A DNA stretch of 64,000 nt, from contig JAVTVY010018978.1 of NCBI GenBank assembly GCA_036873755.1, forward strand, positions 1 through 64,000, given 5' to 3'. The notes beneath the pieces are model-generated. The model was not told the origin of the DNA and searched no databases. It saw nothing but the letters and a program-made list of their open reading frames with translations. This document shows, piece after piece, positions 45,427 through 56,985 of the stretch (its first letter is position 1; each line of letters starts with the position of its first letter). Made by a program: the position numbers and the translations under genes. This DNA comes from Hanleya hanleyi (taxonomy: Eukaryota > Mollusca > Polyplacophora > Lepidopleurida > Hanleyidae).

Positions 45427-46580
45427 TTGGGCCGTGGAACGCAGTCCATTTTTCACGCAAGCCCGGTCCGATTGGGTCGTGCTGCAGCCAGATTTTGTAA
45501 TCGGTGCGGTCGAAAGTTCACGCTGACTCCGTCCTTTTGGACCGTTCCAAAACTTTCTTTCGACCTCAGTCCGAAGTCGTTCGCCGACTTATTAAGACCG
45601 GTCCAATTCATCTACAGGGAACGGTTCATATGGACTGGTCGTTTTTACCCCTCGGCCATTTTGGCCTCGGGATATTGTCGTCGTCATGTACTTCCGTCTG
45701 TACGTCCGTCCGTACGTCCGTTACCGGATTTTAGGCAAAACCGCTCGAGATAGTGACCAAATTTTGGGAACTTATTTATCTAGGCATAAATCAGACGCCT
45801 ATCGATAAAGGCTCCGCTCCGCATATATTTTATATGGAGTATGCCCCTTTACAGATGTATTAATTTCTTACTTTGTGATATGTGCTTGAATGTAATCAAC
45901 TATATCTGTAGAACTGTGTTTGATACAGCTACTACATTTTAGAAATTTATTTATATAGTTGTATTCTAGAAGTCAACAGAAAATCAGTCGTCTCAGTCGT
46001 TATTTTACGGAGTTGCACCCCTTTCAGATGCAATAGTATCTGGTTTTGTGATACACGCTTGAATGTAACCAGCTATTTCTAATTGTCTGTGTTTGGTACA
46101 GCTAGCAACTTACGATGAAACTTGTTTTTATCTATTTGTATTCTAAATGCCTACAAAACAATTACTCGTCTCGGCCCGTATTGTACGGAGCTATACCCCT
46201 TTTCGGATCTAATACTCTCTGATTTTGTGATATAAAGTTGAGTGTACGAGTTACATCTGTAGATCCGTGTTCGGAACATCTACTAAATTTTGGAAACTTA
46301 TTTATCTAGTTGTATTCCACAAGCGTACAAAAAAATTCATCGTCTCGGCTCTTAGATTATGGAGTTATGCCCCTTTCCAGATGTAAGAATCTTGGATATG
46401 CTTGAATGTATTAACCAGGTATATCTGAAGAATTGTGTTCGGTACAGCCACCAAATTATTTATCTACTTGTATTGTAGGATCCTACAAAAAATTATTCCC
46501 CTCGGCCTTTATTTTACAGAGTTATGCCCCTTTTGTGATATTTGCTTGAATGTAGCTGTTAAATCTGCAGAATAATGATA
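45427..46580. repeat. Tandem repeat block of about 157-178-bp units with a leader
   Basis: 45427-45780 is a leader with TCCGTCCGTACGTCCG. From 45836 about four units follow, each with a TATGCCCCTTT step (45840, 46017, 46195, 46367, 46524), a GTGATAT..GCTTGAATGTA step and a GTGTTTGGTACAGC step. It appears inserted in zinc-finger cassette 3. No gene. Confidence 0.8.
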
Positions 46581-46799
46581 TGCTGTAAAAAGATCAATTC
46601 TGCATGATTAGTAAATATAGCCATAATATGTTGCACATTCTCAGCATATTTCTCAATTGCTTAGGGGAAGCCGAGGGGTTTTGTGAATCTCACCCTCATG
46701 TTTGGACGTGGGGACGCTGAGAGAGAACACGCCGTACACGGTCTGTTTTTCACGCGGAAATGCAAATAGAACGGTCCAATACTTGACGTTCTCCCTAAG

Positions 46800-47130
46800 C
46801 ATCTTCCGGCAATCTAGGATACTGTAAGGACAACATGTCCTAGAACAGCTGTTTTCGCATTTCTCAAATCCTCTGTGTATGGTAACCGCATATCCTCTCC
46901 CAAGTGACGTTTGATTTTCATGATGGCTCGGTGTGTGGGATCTTTCTTCATTTCCAGTGTAACCAAGATATACTTTTCATACAGGTTAGCTTATCTATTT
47001 CCGCTGAAGTCTGTGCTAGGGGCCGTGTATTTGCTTAATAGTTTCATAAACAGCTACAATAAATGCGCGACTGAGATACAAAGGCTACGTCTTAGAATCT
47101 CCCGTATTCTAGTCTGAATGTGCGGTATTC
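46800..47130 (-). pseudogene. Zinc-finger cassette copy 3, C-terminal part
   Basis: On the reverse strand the sequence reads AAACAGCTGTTCTAGGACAT and matches the HLEEVMG to LFQDMLP region of the intact gene at 32305-32877. The part encoding the zinc finger is missing or unrecognisable. Confidence 0.65.
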
Positions 47131-48540
47131 ATGGGGCTTTCCTGTGGAGTCATATGGATGCTTCTTAGTCACCAGGCGGCGTCAATATTTCCAACCTCTT
47201 ACATATCGCAATAATTTATCATTGGTTATTTCCTAATGTTAATCTTATGGGAGCCGTACGCCAGTTATATGGGAAGGAACAGCCAGCTGTGGCACAGGGC
47301 TGTTCGCGGCAATTTGCAAATCTGAGTGATTCGCTGTTGAGGGCAGGGACATAGTGAGCTTGTGAAACGGAGCATGCGATGTGGGGAGGCTGACCAAAAC
47401 GTTTAATTCTTGCGTTCTTCCAGTCTCAAATTTTTAGACAATGCGAGGCGCCAACGCTCGAACAATAGGCGAGAACGCAAGGTTAATCTCGCCTTATCGC
47501 CTCTCCATCTCACCTTCTCGCGTCGCCTTCACGATTCAAAGTTATGTAATTGTACAGTATTTTATTGAAACAATATCAAAGTATAGTTATTAAGTAATTA
47601 CATGTATTATGCCTACGATAAGAAAAAAAACCCCAGAAAGCACAAAATTACAAGCATGGCCTAGAGGGATGTAAGACCTAATTTATGAATTCACTCAAAC
47701 TCAACTTTTAACACCCTTGTAAATATTGACATTAAAGACATTTCAGTACACCAAACCACGTGATGAAGACACTGTGAAAAGGGTTTAATGACTCTTCAGT
47801 TATCACCCGGAAGCACATACGTAGGACGTATACACGAAAAATCTCTTTAAAGTGAACAGTCTATTTTAACTTCTTCATTATCATGGATACGGTTGTATTT
47901 GAGCGGCGAAAAACATTAATTTTCCGCCGTATTTAAATGATGGGTGCGCCAAAGTTACCCGATATAAAATTATTATTTTTTCTGCATTCCTTTCTGATGT
48001 TATCACGTTGTTTTCGCTCATAACATTACGGTCTTAATTAAGCAAAGGTGTGAGTCATGACTGAAGGCCATACATAGCTGATATGTACAAGATAAATTAC
48101 AATTCTGAGAAAAATTATTATGAGTTAACCCTAATTGGAAGGTATACAACTTCCATATACATTTTTTTTTCTATTAAAAGATAAACAAGAGAGAAGAGAA
48201 AGGAGGAAGATGGAACTGCGATAAAAAAATAAATGAACTCACTGCACACGTACCGGATCTGTCAAATATTATACAACATCTAACGCCCTGAGCATCCATA
48301 TAATTACTCAAGAATAATATAGTGGGCTTCATAATAACATATTAAGGTGTACGATTGCAGCATCTACAGCCTAACATTTTATCCGTGAATAACCAAATGA
48401 CAGTAGGAGAGGAAACGCATTTACAGCCAATTTGACCAATATCAAGGCCTTTTTCACCTATTTGATCCTCTGGTGGGCGTCTGCATACCCTACCATAGGT
48501 GGGATTTTTGCAAACACGGTCAGCTATACCACTCGGCAGG
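47131..48540. other. No recognisable gene
   Basis: AT-rich. A stretch at 47440-47535 is rich in CTCGCC/GGCGAG words and may fold. Confidence 0.5.
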
Positions 48541-48544
48541 AAGG

Positions 48545-48621
48545 ACCAATGGCTGTGCAAGAAAACGGACCAATCAGCGAACCGGAAAAGAACCAATGAG
48601 ATCGTCGTATTTTGAACCAAT
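48545..48621 (+). promoter_or_regulatory. Four evenly spaced CCAAT boxes
   Basis: ACCAAT occurs at 48545, 48569, 48592 and 48616, spaced 24, 23 and 24 bp. CCAAT arrays bind NF-Y. No clear transcribed frame follows on either side. Confidence 0.45.
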
Positions 48622-48639
48622 AGAATCGCTTCGCTTTAA

Positions 48640-50260
48640 AAACTGAACCCACACTAATAAAAGTTACTACAAAGCACAGGTTTCCAGAATAACGCTGATG
48701 GCACACATCTCAGTAATATTTGAGAAGTATAAAATATCTGATCTTTTCATAGTTTATCTGGTCCTGCTTTGAAATACTGGACACTTGTCCTCTCCACTAA
48801 TAGAAACATGAACCTTACAGTTAAAATCCCTTGAAATCGAAATTTCCTAAAGTTAGGTTAATAATATATGGATCGAGCATAAAAATTGACAGGAATGATC
48901 CCTTAATCTAAGTACCTGAAGTATTTGAGCCTGCTAACATGCATGTAAATATAACGTTTACCTAGAAATTGACAGAAAGGTCAAAAGCAAAAAAAAAGAG
49001 CTAGTTGGCAATACGGGCTACGTCATTAAAAGCTAATCTATGAGTCTTTAATATTCGTCATGTTTCGTACAGTTGTTCGTCATCGGTGACCTTGACCTTT
49101 TTACCCCAGCCTTGATACTCGACACATCACTTTCCACTTCTTATCTGAATCTTGATACACGACATATGGCTTCCCACTAAGGGCATTCCACGTTTCACCT
49201 AACACCACCTTTAGCTTATCCCTATGATTCGCCATGTATTTCTCACGGCTCCACCTATTTCGAGGGAGATAAATCCTGTTCGAAAAGTGTTTCCAAAAGA
49301 TCAAGTCACACGTCCGCCCCATTTAAACGAGCCAATGAAATTATCTGTAATTAAATATTTCTCAGCCATCACATATGTCAGTTTCACGAGGCGCAAGACT
49401 GGGGGATTCCACGCGAGACCAAAAACGAAGTTGCGCGAATGGCTATTTTATTTCTCACTCTAATGCAGCATGTTTCTTTGTTTTTCTTTAGAAAAATCAT
49501 ATTACAAACGGCCTAACATATTTGAAAAAAAAAAAAAAAAAATCAGCGGTAGTTCACAGGAAAATGATATGCTTTTTAATTTGTGATGGGTGCACTTCGA
49601 GGCCCACCAAGGGGTCATTTCAATCGATCGCTTTCTGGAGGTGTGTGTTCGTTATATGAATGTAATTGCGCCGATGTCGGATGTCACGGGACCAATCGGA
49701 TGTGACCATTTGGGAAAAACCCTAATACACCCAGATAGCACTCGTTACCGCATGGCTAAGAGCATAAGTTTCTTCGTATGATCGTGCCATGCGTTCGGAT
49801 GATGAGATTTCTTCACTTTTGGTCCCAATGACCATGACCTTCGACCTCTCAACCTCAATAGGTTTCTTGTTAGCAATGAACTTCATGTATTCCTGTTATC
49901 ACAATCCACATCCCTGAACTGGAAAACAGCCCTAACAATTGTTCCAACAATTACCTATTTGGGGGGAGGGGGCACGGTGACGTTGACCTTACATTTTAAC
50001 CTCAATTTTGGCACCAGACATATCGTCTCTCACTAATGTAGTCAGCCAAAAAAGGTTTTAATTCTTGGGTGAAAATGACCTTGGTCTTTGCCTTTGACCT
50101 CGGTTTTGCTTTGCTACTCATCGTCTTCCTCTATCCATTCCCAAAAACAAAAATGCGATTTCCAATTTTTAGGCCACAGTGGCCTTGACATTTGCTCTTA
50201 ACCTTGAGTTACGTGCAAAATGTGAGAGAAATCGGTCAAATTTGTCAGAAAGATAAGAAA
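48640..50260. other. No recognised gene; diverged TGACCTTTGACCT-rich repeats
   Basis: Reiterated TGACCTTGACCT and TTTGACCTC words near 49085, 49830, 49980, 50085 and 50180 suggest an old tandem repeat with nuclear-receptor half-site composition. A reverse frame at 49101-49322 (KYMANHRDKLKVV, YQDSDKKWKVMC) has a possible splice acceptor before it and could be an exon, but I cannot assign it. Confidence 0.4.
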
Positions 50261-50312
50261 AGTCAAGAGGAGGAGGAGAGGAGGAGGAGAGGTGGAGAAG
50301 GAGGAGAACGTA
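50261..50312. repeat. GAGGAG polypurine tract
   Basis: About 50 bases of nearly pure purine with GAGGAG period. Confidence 0.85.
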
Positions 50313-51109
50313 TACATTCACAGGGCTTCGCCAGCTATATAGCTGACGTACGCCAAAAGCAACATTCGCTTTTCAAAAAGAGAGAAAGAAAATCGAATCT
50401 CCAGGTGAAATGTATGTTTATCTCCCATGAAGACTGAGAAATAAAATATGTGAATAAATCGTTCAATTCCTTATGTAGCCTGGAGGAATGAGGTGTACAG
50501 TGGGGGGGCCTAAGATTTCCTATTTCCCTGCCATGTTGACATTGAAGTGTGTGCGGAGCATGCGGTAAAGGTGAGAGGCAGAAACACCTTCTTGCCAAGG
50601 CTACGCTCGTCCAGTTGTGACTGTAGTAGGAGAGCCCTGGCACATAATTATAATACGAACTTAAAAGATATGTCGGGGTTGCAAAACGCGATTCAGACGC
50701 TGGAACATGAGTGTGTTCAACAGACTTTGATACGAAGGTGGACCATATTAGATGGCGTTTGGAGACTTTGAGAGAGGTCAACATGTGAAAATTAGGAACT
50801 GACATCTGGGAAAGATGCAATGTGTTAGTGGCAAGCTGTGACGTCTGGGAGATTAGGAAAATTAGCTGACCATAATCTGTAATCTGATAAGGAGAGACGC
50901 TGTAAAAACGGATGTGAATGTTCCGGGGTTTGAGCTATTACACAAATATTAAGTAAGACCATGTGGTCAGTATTTACCACACAGAGAAGATAATTCGTTG
51001 AGATATCAGAGAAAACTTTTCCAATCCGTACGACTGCTACTTAAGGCTAATTAGAAACTGATGCGGATGAATCTATTCAGAGACTGAGTTTATAGCCGCG
51101 GGGTATTTA
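50313..51109. other. No recognisable gene
   Basis: Upstream flank of the CCDC3-like exon. A long reverse open frame at 50335-50820 has no recognisable motif. Confidence 0.45.
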
Positions 51110-51150
51110 TGACGGTTTTAAAAGCAGGCGCTCGAGATAAACTGGCACTT
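51110..51150 (+). promoter_or_regulatory. Possible core promoter of the CCDC3-like gene
   Basis: GGTATTTATGAC and TTTTAAAAGC lie about 160-180 bp before ATG 51281, suitable for a weak TATA element and a leader of about 130 nt. No experimental support. Confidence 0.25.
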
Positions 51151-51280
51151 AGCTCATCAACGATTGTTCGCACACCGAGTTGATCATTCCAGTCACAGTC
51201 GCGTTATCACAGTGCGTCGTCCAGAAAGTGTCGCCGACCGACAATTTTATACAACTTGATTCAATTTACAAATCTCAACG

Positions 51281-51575
51281 ATGCGTTCTATAGAGGCGTC
51301 TGTTCAGCATTCTTCGGCTTTCTTACTTCTGTTTGGACTTTTCTTCGGATGTTTAGCAGTATTTACCCAGGCTTGCTCGCCACCGATCGGTCCCGTTCCC
51401 CCCGATACAATCGAACGGCGAGTGTATTATGCCGATGCGGTTGTTCACGGAAAAGTTTTACAACATTTTAACTCGATGTCCCCGTCCCCTTTCAGGGTCT
51501 TTACAGCTGAAATGGAGATTTTTTGCGTTTATAAGGGTGAACCCCTTTCCAGGATTATAAACATTACAAATGCGG
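51281..51575 (+). CDS. Secreted CCDC3-like/NTR-like protein, first exon
   Basis: ATG 51281 opens a frame with a clear signal peptide: a polar start, then the hydrophobic AFLLLFGLFFGCLAVF and a cleavage-like TQA|CSPP. The mature start with Cys, then RVYYADAVVHGKVLQHF, a VFTAEMEIFCVYKGEP segment and IINITNAG, resembles the first domain of coiled-coil domain-containing protein 3 (a secreted adipokine-like factor), and less closely the netrin-like fold of TIMPs. At 51576 an excellent donor, GCGG|GTAAGTT, ends the exon after 98 codons plus one base. The rest of the gene must lie downstream on the plus strand. The intron holds several MITE-like repeats. The family call is moderate; secretion is well supported. 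Confidence 0.65.
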
Positions 51576-51930
51576 GTAAGTTCAATATGTATATTTAATT
51601 TTAACCAATATATGATCAGCTCCATATTTCAAATATTTACCTTGGCCTTGGTTTTATTTAGATTCATATAAATGTATCAGGTATATGACACTGGATGACA
51701 TTTGACGACTCACATTGCCGTCATAATGTTTGGGTGAGATAATATTTGGGCAAAAATGCCCCAAAAATTTGACCCGAAATCTATGTTTCCGTAACGTCAG
51801 AAGTTCGTGTTTTCATGAACTTCTGGTAACGTATATACTTCAGAAAAATATTATTGGGTCAAATTTACTCAATCCTTATGACAATGATTTAAAGTAAAGA
51901 TGTAAATTCGATACTTTCATTTCTGATTAG
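51576..51930. other. Start of the CCDC3-like intron
   Basis: AT-rich intronic sequence, nothing further recognised. Confidence 0.5.
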
Positions 51931-52110
51931 GTACCGGTGTGAAAGAAATGGTGGTCCCTCAGATATGAGTGTCCGCTTGCTATGATTTAATCCAGCCCGG
52001 ACACTGACATCTGAGAAGGGTCACTTGTATATCAGAGTCTGCCATATAGGTAAAGCATAGGAGACCGGACACTGGTCTCTGGGGACCACCGTTTCTTTCA
52101 CACCGGTACA
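51931..52110. mobile_element. MITE-like element with 28-bp inverted ends
   Basis: GTACCGGTGTGAAAGAAATG at the left and its complement CACCGTTTCTTTCACACCGG at the right, with an imperfectly self-complementary interior. Total about 180 bp. Confidence 0.75.
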
Positions 52111-52129
52111 TTCTAATCGATCAGAAGAA

Positions 52130-52440
52130 AGGTTATTCAAGCTGAAAGGTTCGAGGAAAAACCCTCTGAAAAGGTGCAAGAACCCTCCTCTAAAAAGTAT
52201 GCTTTATCGCCTATCTTTTAACATGGGCATCGGTATGCTCCTATAAATAACCCGGTTAAAGTCTGAAGATAGTTAAATATATAGGAGTTGGGGGACCACT
52301 TGTGGACTGGTTATTTACTCTAAACGGACTTTTTTTTAATAGAATCATACCAATGCTTGTTAAAAGATAGGCGGTAAAGAGAGGGTTCTTTATTAAACCT
52401 TCTCAGAGAGTTCTTCACAATTTATCTTAAGAGATGAGCG
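52130..52440. mobile_element. Inverted-repeat (MITE-like) element
   Basis: ATCGCCTATCTTTTAACA near 52207 pairs with TGTTAAAAGATAGGCGGTAA near 52357, and AAGAACCCTC pairs with GAGGGTTCTT. No coding content. Confidence 0.65.
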
Positions 52441-52787
52441 TGTATAGAATTATATACCTTTATTAAAAATGAAAGTATTATGGGTCCATATACCTGTATT
52501 TTCATGCACCAATTCGAACACTACCGTACCTGTACTGATAGAACGTTAGTCCATCATAGTTATATATACGTGATGATGGGATTCTATAAAAAAATATATT
52601 AGCGTATAACTGTGCTCCTGTGTTGAAGTCGTATAATGAAGATAATTTATAGCATGTAAGGGAAATATGTTTTTGCATTGCCTTATTCTGCACCGATGAG
52701 TCAGAAAATAAGTATTGATTGATCGAACAGCGCTCATAAATGTTTCAAGCATTCGGGGGATGTAGCACCCTGCAATAGTTATAGTAC

Positions 52788-53072
52788 ACTCTTAAAACGC
52801 AAGTGTTGTATTTAACATTATATAAAGGTTTACATTTGTAACACTCTCGGAGAGTCTTGCAAAAGTGCTATATCTAACATTATAGTGCTTCATCAGGAGC
52901 AATTCAACACTTCACAATGCTTAATTTGACACTCGTATTGCTCCTGATACTGTTGGATATAACACTTTTCTCAACACTTTCTGAGAGTGTTACAAATGTA
53001 ACACTTCATATAATGTTGTCACTCCTCGGACATTTATAATATTAAATACAAAACTTTCATTTTAAGGGTGTA
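52788..53072. mobile_element. MITE with about 36-bp terminal inverted repeats
   Basis: ACACTCTTAAAAC...GTATTTAA at the left, complemented by TTAAATACAAAAC...TTTTAAGGGTGT at the right. The interior repeats AACACT/AGTGTT words and a paired AGGAGCAATTC. Confidence 0.8.
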
Positions 53073-53357
53073 CCATGCCCACCAGTTAAGCAACAACAAC
53101 AACAGCCATGTAAGATGTGTAGTGTATCATAAATTATATACTATTATGCACATGGCTCAACTTGGAAAAAATATATTTATAGGTCTCATTAAACTTATCC
53201 TTTATATCGGAAGTCTATTGTCTTTTATCAGTAGTGTATAAGGATAAACTGTACTCAGTGTAATCAATTTCATACGAGTTGTTAAACATTGCCTGTATAT
53301 ATGAGTTATATTAAGACAGCACAATAAGTTTTAGATAATATCTTTTTTCATTGATAG

Positions 53358-53461
53358 CTCCGAGTTTTAATGATTCTGACCTTTGGTGTAAACCGGATTT
53401 CGTTCTAAGTTTAGACACATATCGATCACGGAAATCGCTAAATGCTGGCTGGAATGTTTAA
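53358..53461 (+). CDS. Candidate terminal exon of the CCDC3-like gene (weak)
   Basis: The acceptor TTTTTTCATTGATAG precedes a 34-codon stretch that is open in exactly the phase left by the 51575 donor. It has one Cys (DLWCKPDFVLSLDTY) and ends TAA, with AATAAA two bases later (53463-53468). A 34-codon open stretch is not significant by itself and CCDC3 proteins are longer, so this may be chance. Confidence 0.2.
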
Positions 53462-53666
53462 CAATAAAGCAATACGTTTGTGTCCACTCGAACATTCATC
53501 TATAATGACGTCCCATCAGAAAAGCATTCTTACTTGTTCGCAAATCTCAAGTTGAATAATAATTAAGTGCGTCAGGTATTTCAACTATACGTTTCTGTCT
53601 GCCTATTTTAATTAGTCGTCTACTTTGGTGCTTGTCAAAGATCAACGGTTAGCTAGGATTTTCTGT

Positions 53667-54150
53667 TTTGCAGCGTGTATAACAAACTACAAAATGATTA
53701 TAATTACTCCGTGATATTGATGATATATCACACTTGAAATAACTTTTTAATTCTCTCCAGAACTCCAGTATAGTTGTTTCGCGTATCGGGGCTGAATGGA
53801 GTAGGATGGTGTCATAATGTGTTGGTGTTCACTCGGACAAAGCTCAACACGGCCGTATACACTCACACAGGTGTGTGTGGTTAAACATTCCGCAATTTCA
53901 CTGGGCAAGGGATATTATTGACACAACTACGGACCGCCTGTTATACTTTATACGGCATCAATGACTTTCGTCCTCTATAGGACGTCTCCTATGTCTAATT
54001 GAGGCCAAGTATTTGAAACACCTATACTGGAGTTTTTTATATGGAGAGAATCACAAAGTTATTTCAAGCTTGATATATTATCAATATCACGGAGTATTGA
54101 TAGTCATTTTGTAGAGTTCTGTTTGTTATACACGATTTTAAAAACAGAAA
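53667..54150. mobile_element. Inverted-repeat element with arms of about 110 bp
   Basis: 53667-53777 pairs with 54023-54150 (GTGTATAACAAAC, CTCCGTGATATTGAT, ACTCCAGTATAG and complements). The 245-bp centre has no gene. Confidence 0.75.
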
Positions 54151-54599
54151 ATTCATGCGGAGATAACGTAGATGACTAATTAATGGGTTACTTCACCTTT
54201 AAGAAGTTGATGATAAAACCCTCCTAAATAACAATCTGATATACTACTTGAAAAGAGAGTATATAAAATATGGCATTTTTGTATGAACGAAAGAATTCAG
54301 AAATAACATAAATTTCAATGAGATTTTAGGGTTCAGTCAAAAATGTGCACTCAACATGCTATATAGAACAAAATTAACGTGGTGAATTTCTTTGCTTGTA
54401 TTTTTACCGCATGTATTACAATATGCAACAATGTCATTTTCCGTAAGTCATCAATACGGCTTCCTGCTTCTCTCCACAACTGATCCGAGGTTTTATAAAT
54501 TTGGTCCGATATTCAGATTCTTATGGCGAGGGGGCCGAGAGTTGAGTGAATCTGTGTTTTACAAACACGAAATGTGGTCAATAGTCAGTAGTATAAGAA
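54151..54599. other. No recognisable gene
   Basis: AT-rich, no motif-bearing frame. Confidence 0.5.
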
Positions 54600-54960
54600 G
54601 CGTAGATTCATTAGTATTCATGCGGGGGTGGCGCAAATATGGCCGGCGGAAATAATGTGGGTGGAGTAGAGAAGAGGTCATGTAATGAGTGGGGTGGATG
54701 TAAGAATTAGGATTCTTTTTCCGCTACTGTCGGACTGCACATGCGCAGAATGACGTAGGCAGACATAATCACTATGCCGTCGGAGTCTTCAGCATGGGAC
54801 CACACACGGTCCAGTTGTACCACGTATGGCTCACCTCTACCCCCAAACACCACACTGAGAACTTCCGGAACCCCCCCAACGGCGCATGCACAGATTGACG
54901 TCATTGTATACATGCTTCAATATGATACCCTCCATGACTCCTTAGGACCCATATTGGCTC
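54600..54960 (-). repeat. NRF1/CRE-type dispersed units, diverged
   Basis: GCACATGCGCAGAATGACGT (54730), a GGGACCACACACGGTCC step, CACCTCTACCCCCAAACACC and GGCGCATGCACAGATTGACG (54880) show two degenerate units in reverse orientation. Confidence 0.6.
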
Positions 54961-55862
54961 AGCTAGACAGATTTGAAGGGGGTTTTCATCAATTTTGGGT
55001 GTAAAATCCGTGTTTCCACTCTTCATATTTTCAGGACACAGGTGGTGCCATGCAGCTGGTGTCAAAATCTAAATTTAGTTCCCGGAGCAATAACGAACAA
55101 TAGCGAGCAATAACTGCGCAGAAAAGTAGCAGTCGCCCCCTCATGTATATCCCCTGAGGCCAACAACGCTCAAAAATATCGCTGCCATTTTGGCTTTTTG
55201 CTGTTTCCACATAGTCTCAGTATACTTCATGTGGACAGGATGGGAGCTACAGATATAAAAGGTGTTAATAGCTGCTGAGATTAAGAATTATAAATGATTT
55301 CGGCACCTGATTACTTCTTTAATAACAATATTGGGCATAAATGAGTGGGAGGATTTGATGAGCTGTTTTATTTTTGATGATATTTTCATTAGTAGAGAAA
55401 TAAATTAATAATGCATATACATTCGGTATGTATATCATTATGTAAACTGACATTCGTGCCGGAAAAGATAGCTAAGTTTATCATATCTCGTAGCTGTTAA
55501 CGCTATGGAGCCGACATATACGCCCTCATCTTTCCCATCGGCGCTTACCGCAATGTTCCGCTGTCTTCTAATGGGCTACACCTCATCCGTATCCGGCAGT
55601 GTGAAGTCCAAATCCCCCTGAAAACCACCCCCTAACCTCGCAATCCAGTAGGTTCCAGAAAGGACATCCTCATTTCCATGCCTTGATCACGAAGGAACTG
55701 GTTCTGATTGGTCGATTTATTGATAAAGCATCAAGGAGTGGTATATATCCTCGTAACCATATTTGATTTTTATAACGATAATCAGACCGTTTCAATAAGG
55801 ATACTGTCAAGCTATCACTGGAGTACCTGGCATATCATGTATGTTGAAGAATACTTAACATG
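54961..55862. other. No recognisable gene
   Basis: Unremarkable sequence before the minisatellite. Confidence 0.5.
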
Positions 55863-56985
55863 TAGCTGTGGACCATGTGGACCATGTGGACCATATGGCA
55901 AGATTCTAGTTGTTCTCATAAGTAGCTGTGGATCATGTGGCAAGATTCTAGTTGTTCTCATAAGTAGCTGTGGACCATGTGGCAAGATTCTAGTTGTTCT
56001 CATAAGTAGCTGTGGACCATGTGACAAGATTCTAGTTGTTCTCACAAGTAGCTGTGGACCATGTGGCAAGATTCTAGTTGTTCTCATAAATATAGCTGTG
56101 GACCATGTGGCAAAGTAGCTGTGGACCATGTGGCAAGATTCTAGTTGTTCTCATAAGTAGCTATGGACCATGTGGCAAGATTCTAGCTGTTCTCATAAGT
56201 AGCTGTGGACCATGTGGCAAGATTCTAGCTGTTCTCATAAGTAGCTGTGGACCATGTGGCAAGATTCTAGTTGTTCTCATCAGTAGCTGTGGACCATGTG
56301 GCAAGATTCTAGTTGTTCTCATAAGTAGCTGTGGACCATGTGACAAGATTCTAGTTGTTCTCATAAGTAGCTGTGGACCATGTGGCAAGATTCTAGTTGT
56401 TCTCACAAGTAGCTGTGGACCATGTGGCAAGATTCTAGTTGTTCTCATAAGTATAGCTGTGGACCATGTGGCAAGATTTTAGTTGTTCTCATAAGTAGCT
56501 GTGGACCATGTGGCAAGATTCTAGTTGTTCTCATAAGTAGCTGTGGACCATGTGACAAGATTCTAGTTGTTCTCATAAGTAGCTGTGGACCATGTGGCAA
56601 GATTCTAGTTGTTCTCATAAGTAGCTGTGGACCATGTGACAAGATTCTAGTTGTTCTCATAAGTAGCTGTGGACCATGTGGCAAGATTCTAGTTGTTCTC
56701 ACAAGTAGCTGTGGACCATGTGGCAAGATTCTAGTTGTTCTCATAAGTATAGCTGTGGACCATGTGGCAAGATTTTAGTTGTTCTCATAAGTAGCTGTGG
56801 ACCATGTGGCAAGATTCTAGTTGTTCTCATAAGTAGCTGTGGACCATGTGACAAGATTCTAGTTGTTCTCATAAGTAGCTGTGGACCATGTGGCAAGATT
56901 CTAGTTGTTCTCATAAGTAGCTGTGGACCATGTGGCAAGATTCTGGTTGTTCTCATCAGTAGCTGTGGACCATCTGGCAATTGTC
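55863..56985. repeat. 42-bp minisatellite with higher-order structure (about 26 copies)
   Basis: Unit AGCTGTGGACCATGTGGCAA plus GATTCTAGTTGTTCTCATAAGT. Variants (GTGACAAG, CACAAGT, CATCAGT, GTATAGC) recur in order. A 296-bp higher-order repeat, seven units plus 2 bp, is visible from 56451 to 56747 and again after it. Because 42 is divisible by three, long open frames run on both strands; these are not taken as genes. Confidence 0.93.

Noticed and set aside
50335..50820. 161-codon reverse frame
   Set aside because: No motif, no coding-like context, and a Ser/His-rich composition typical of antisense sequence.
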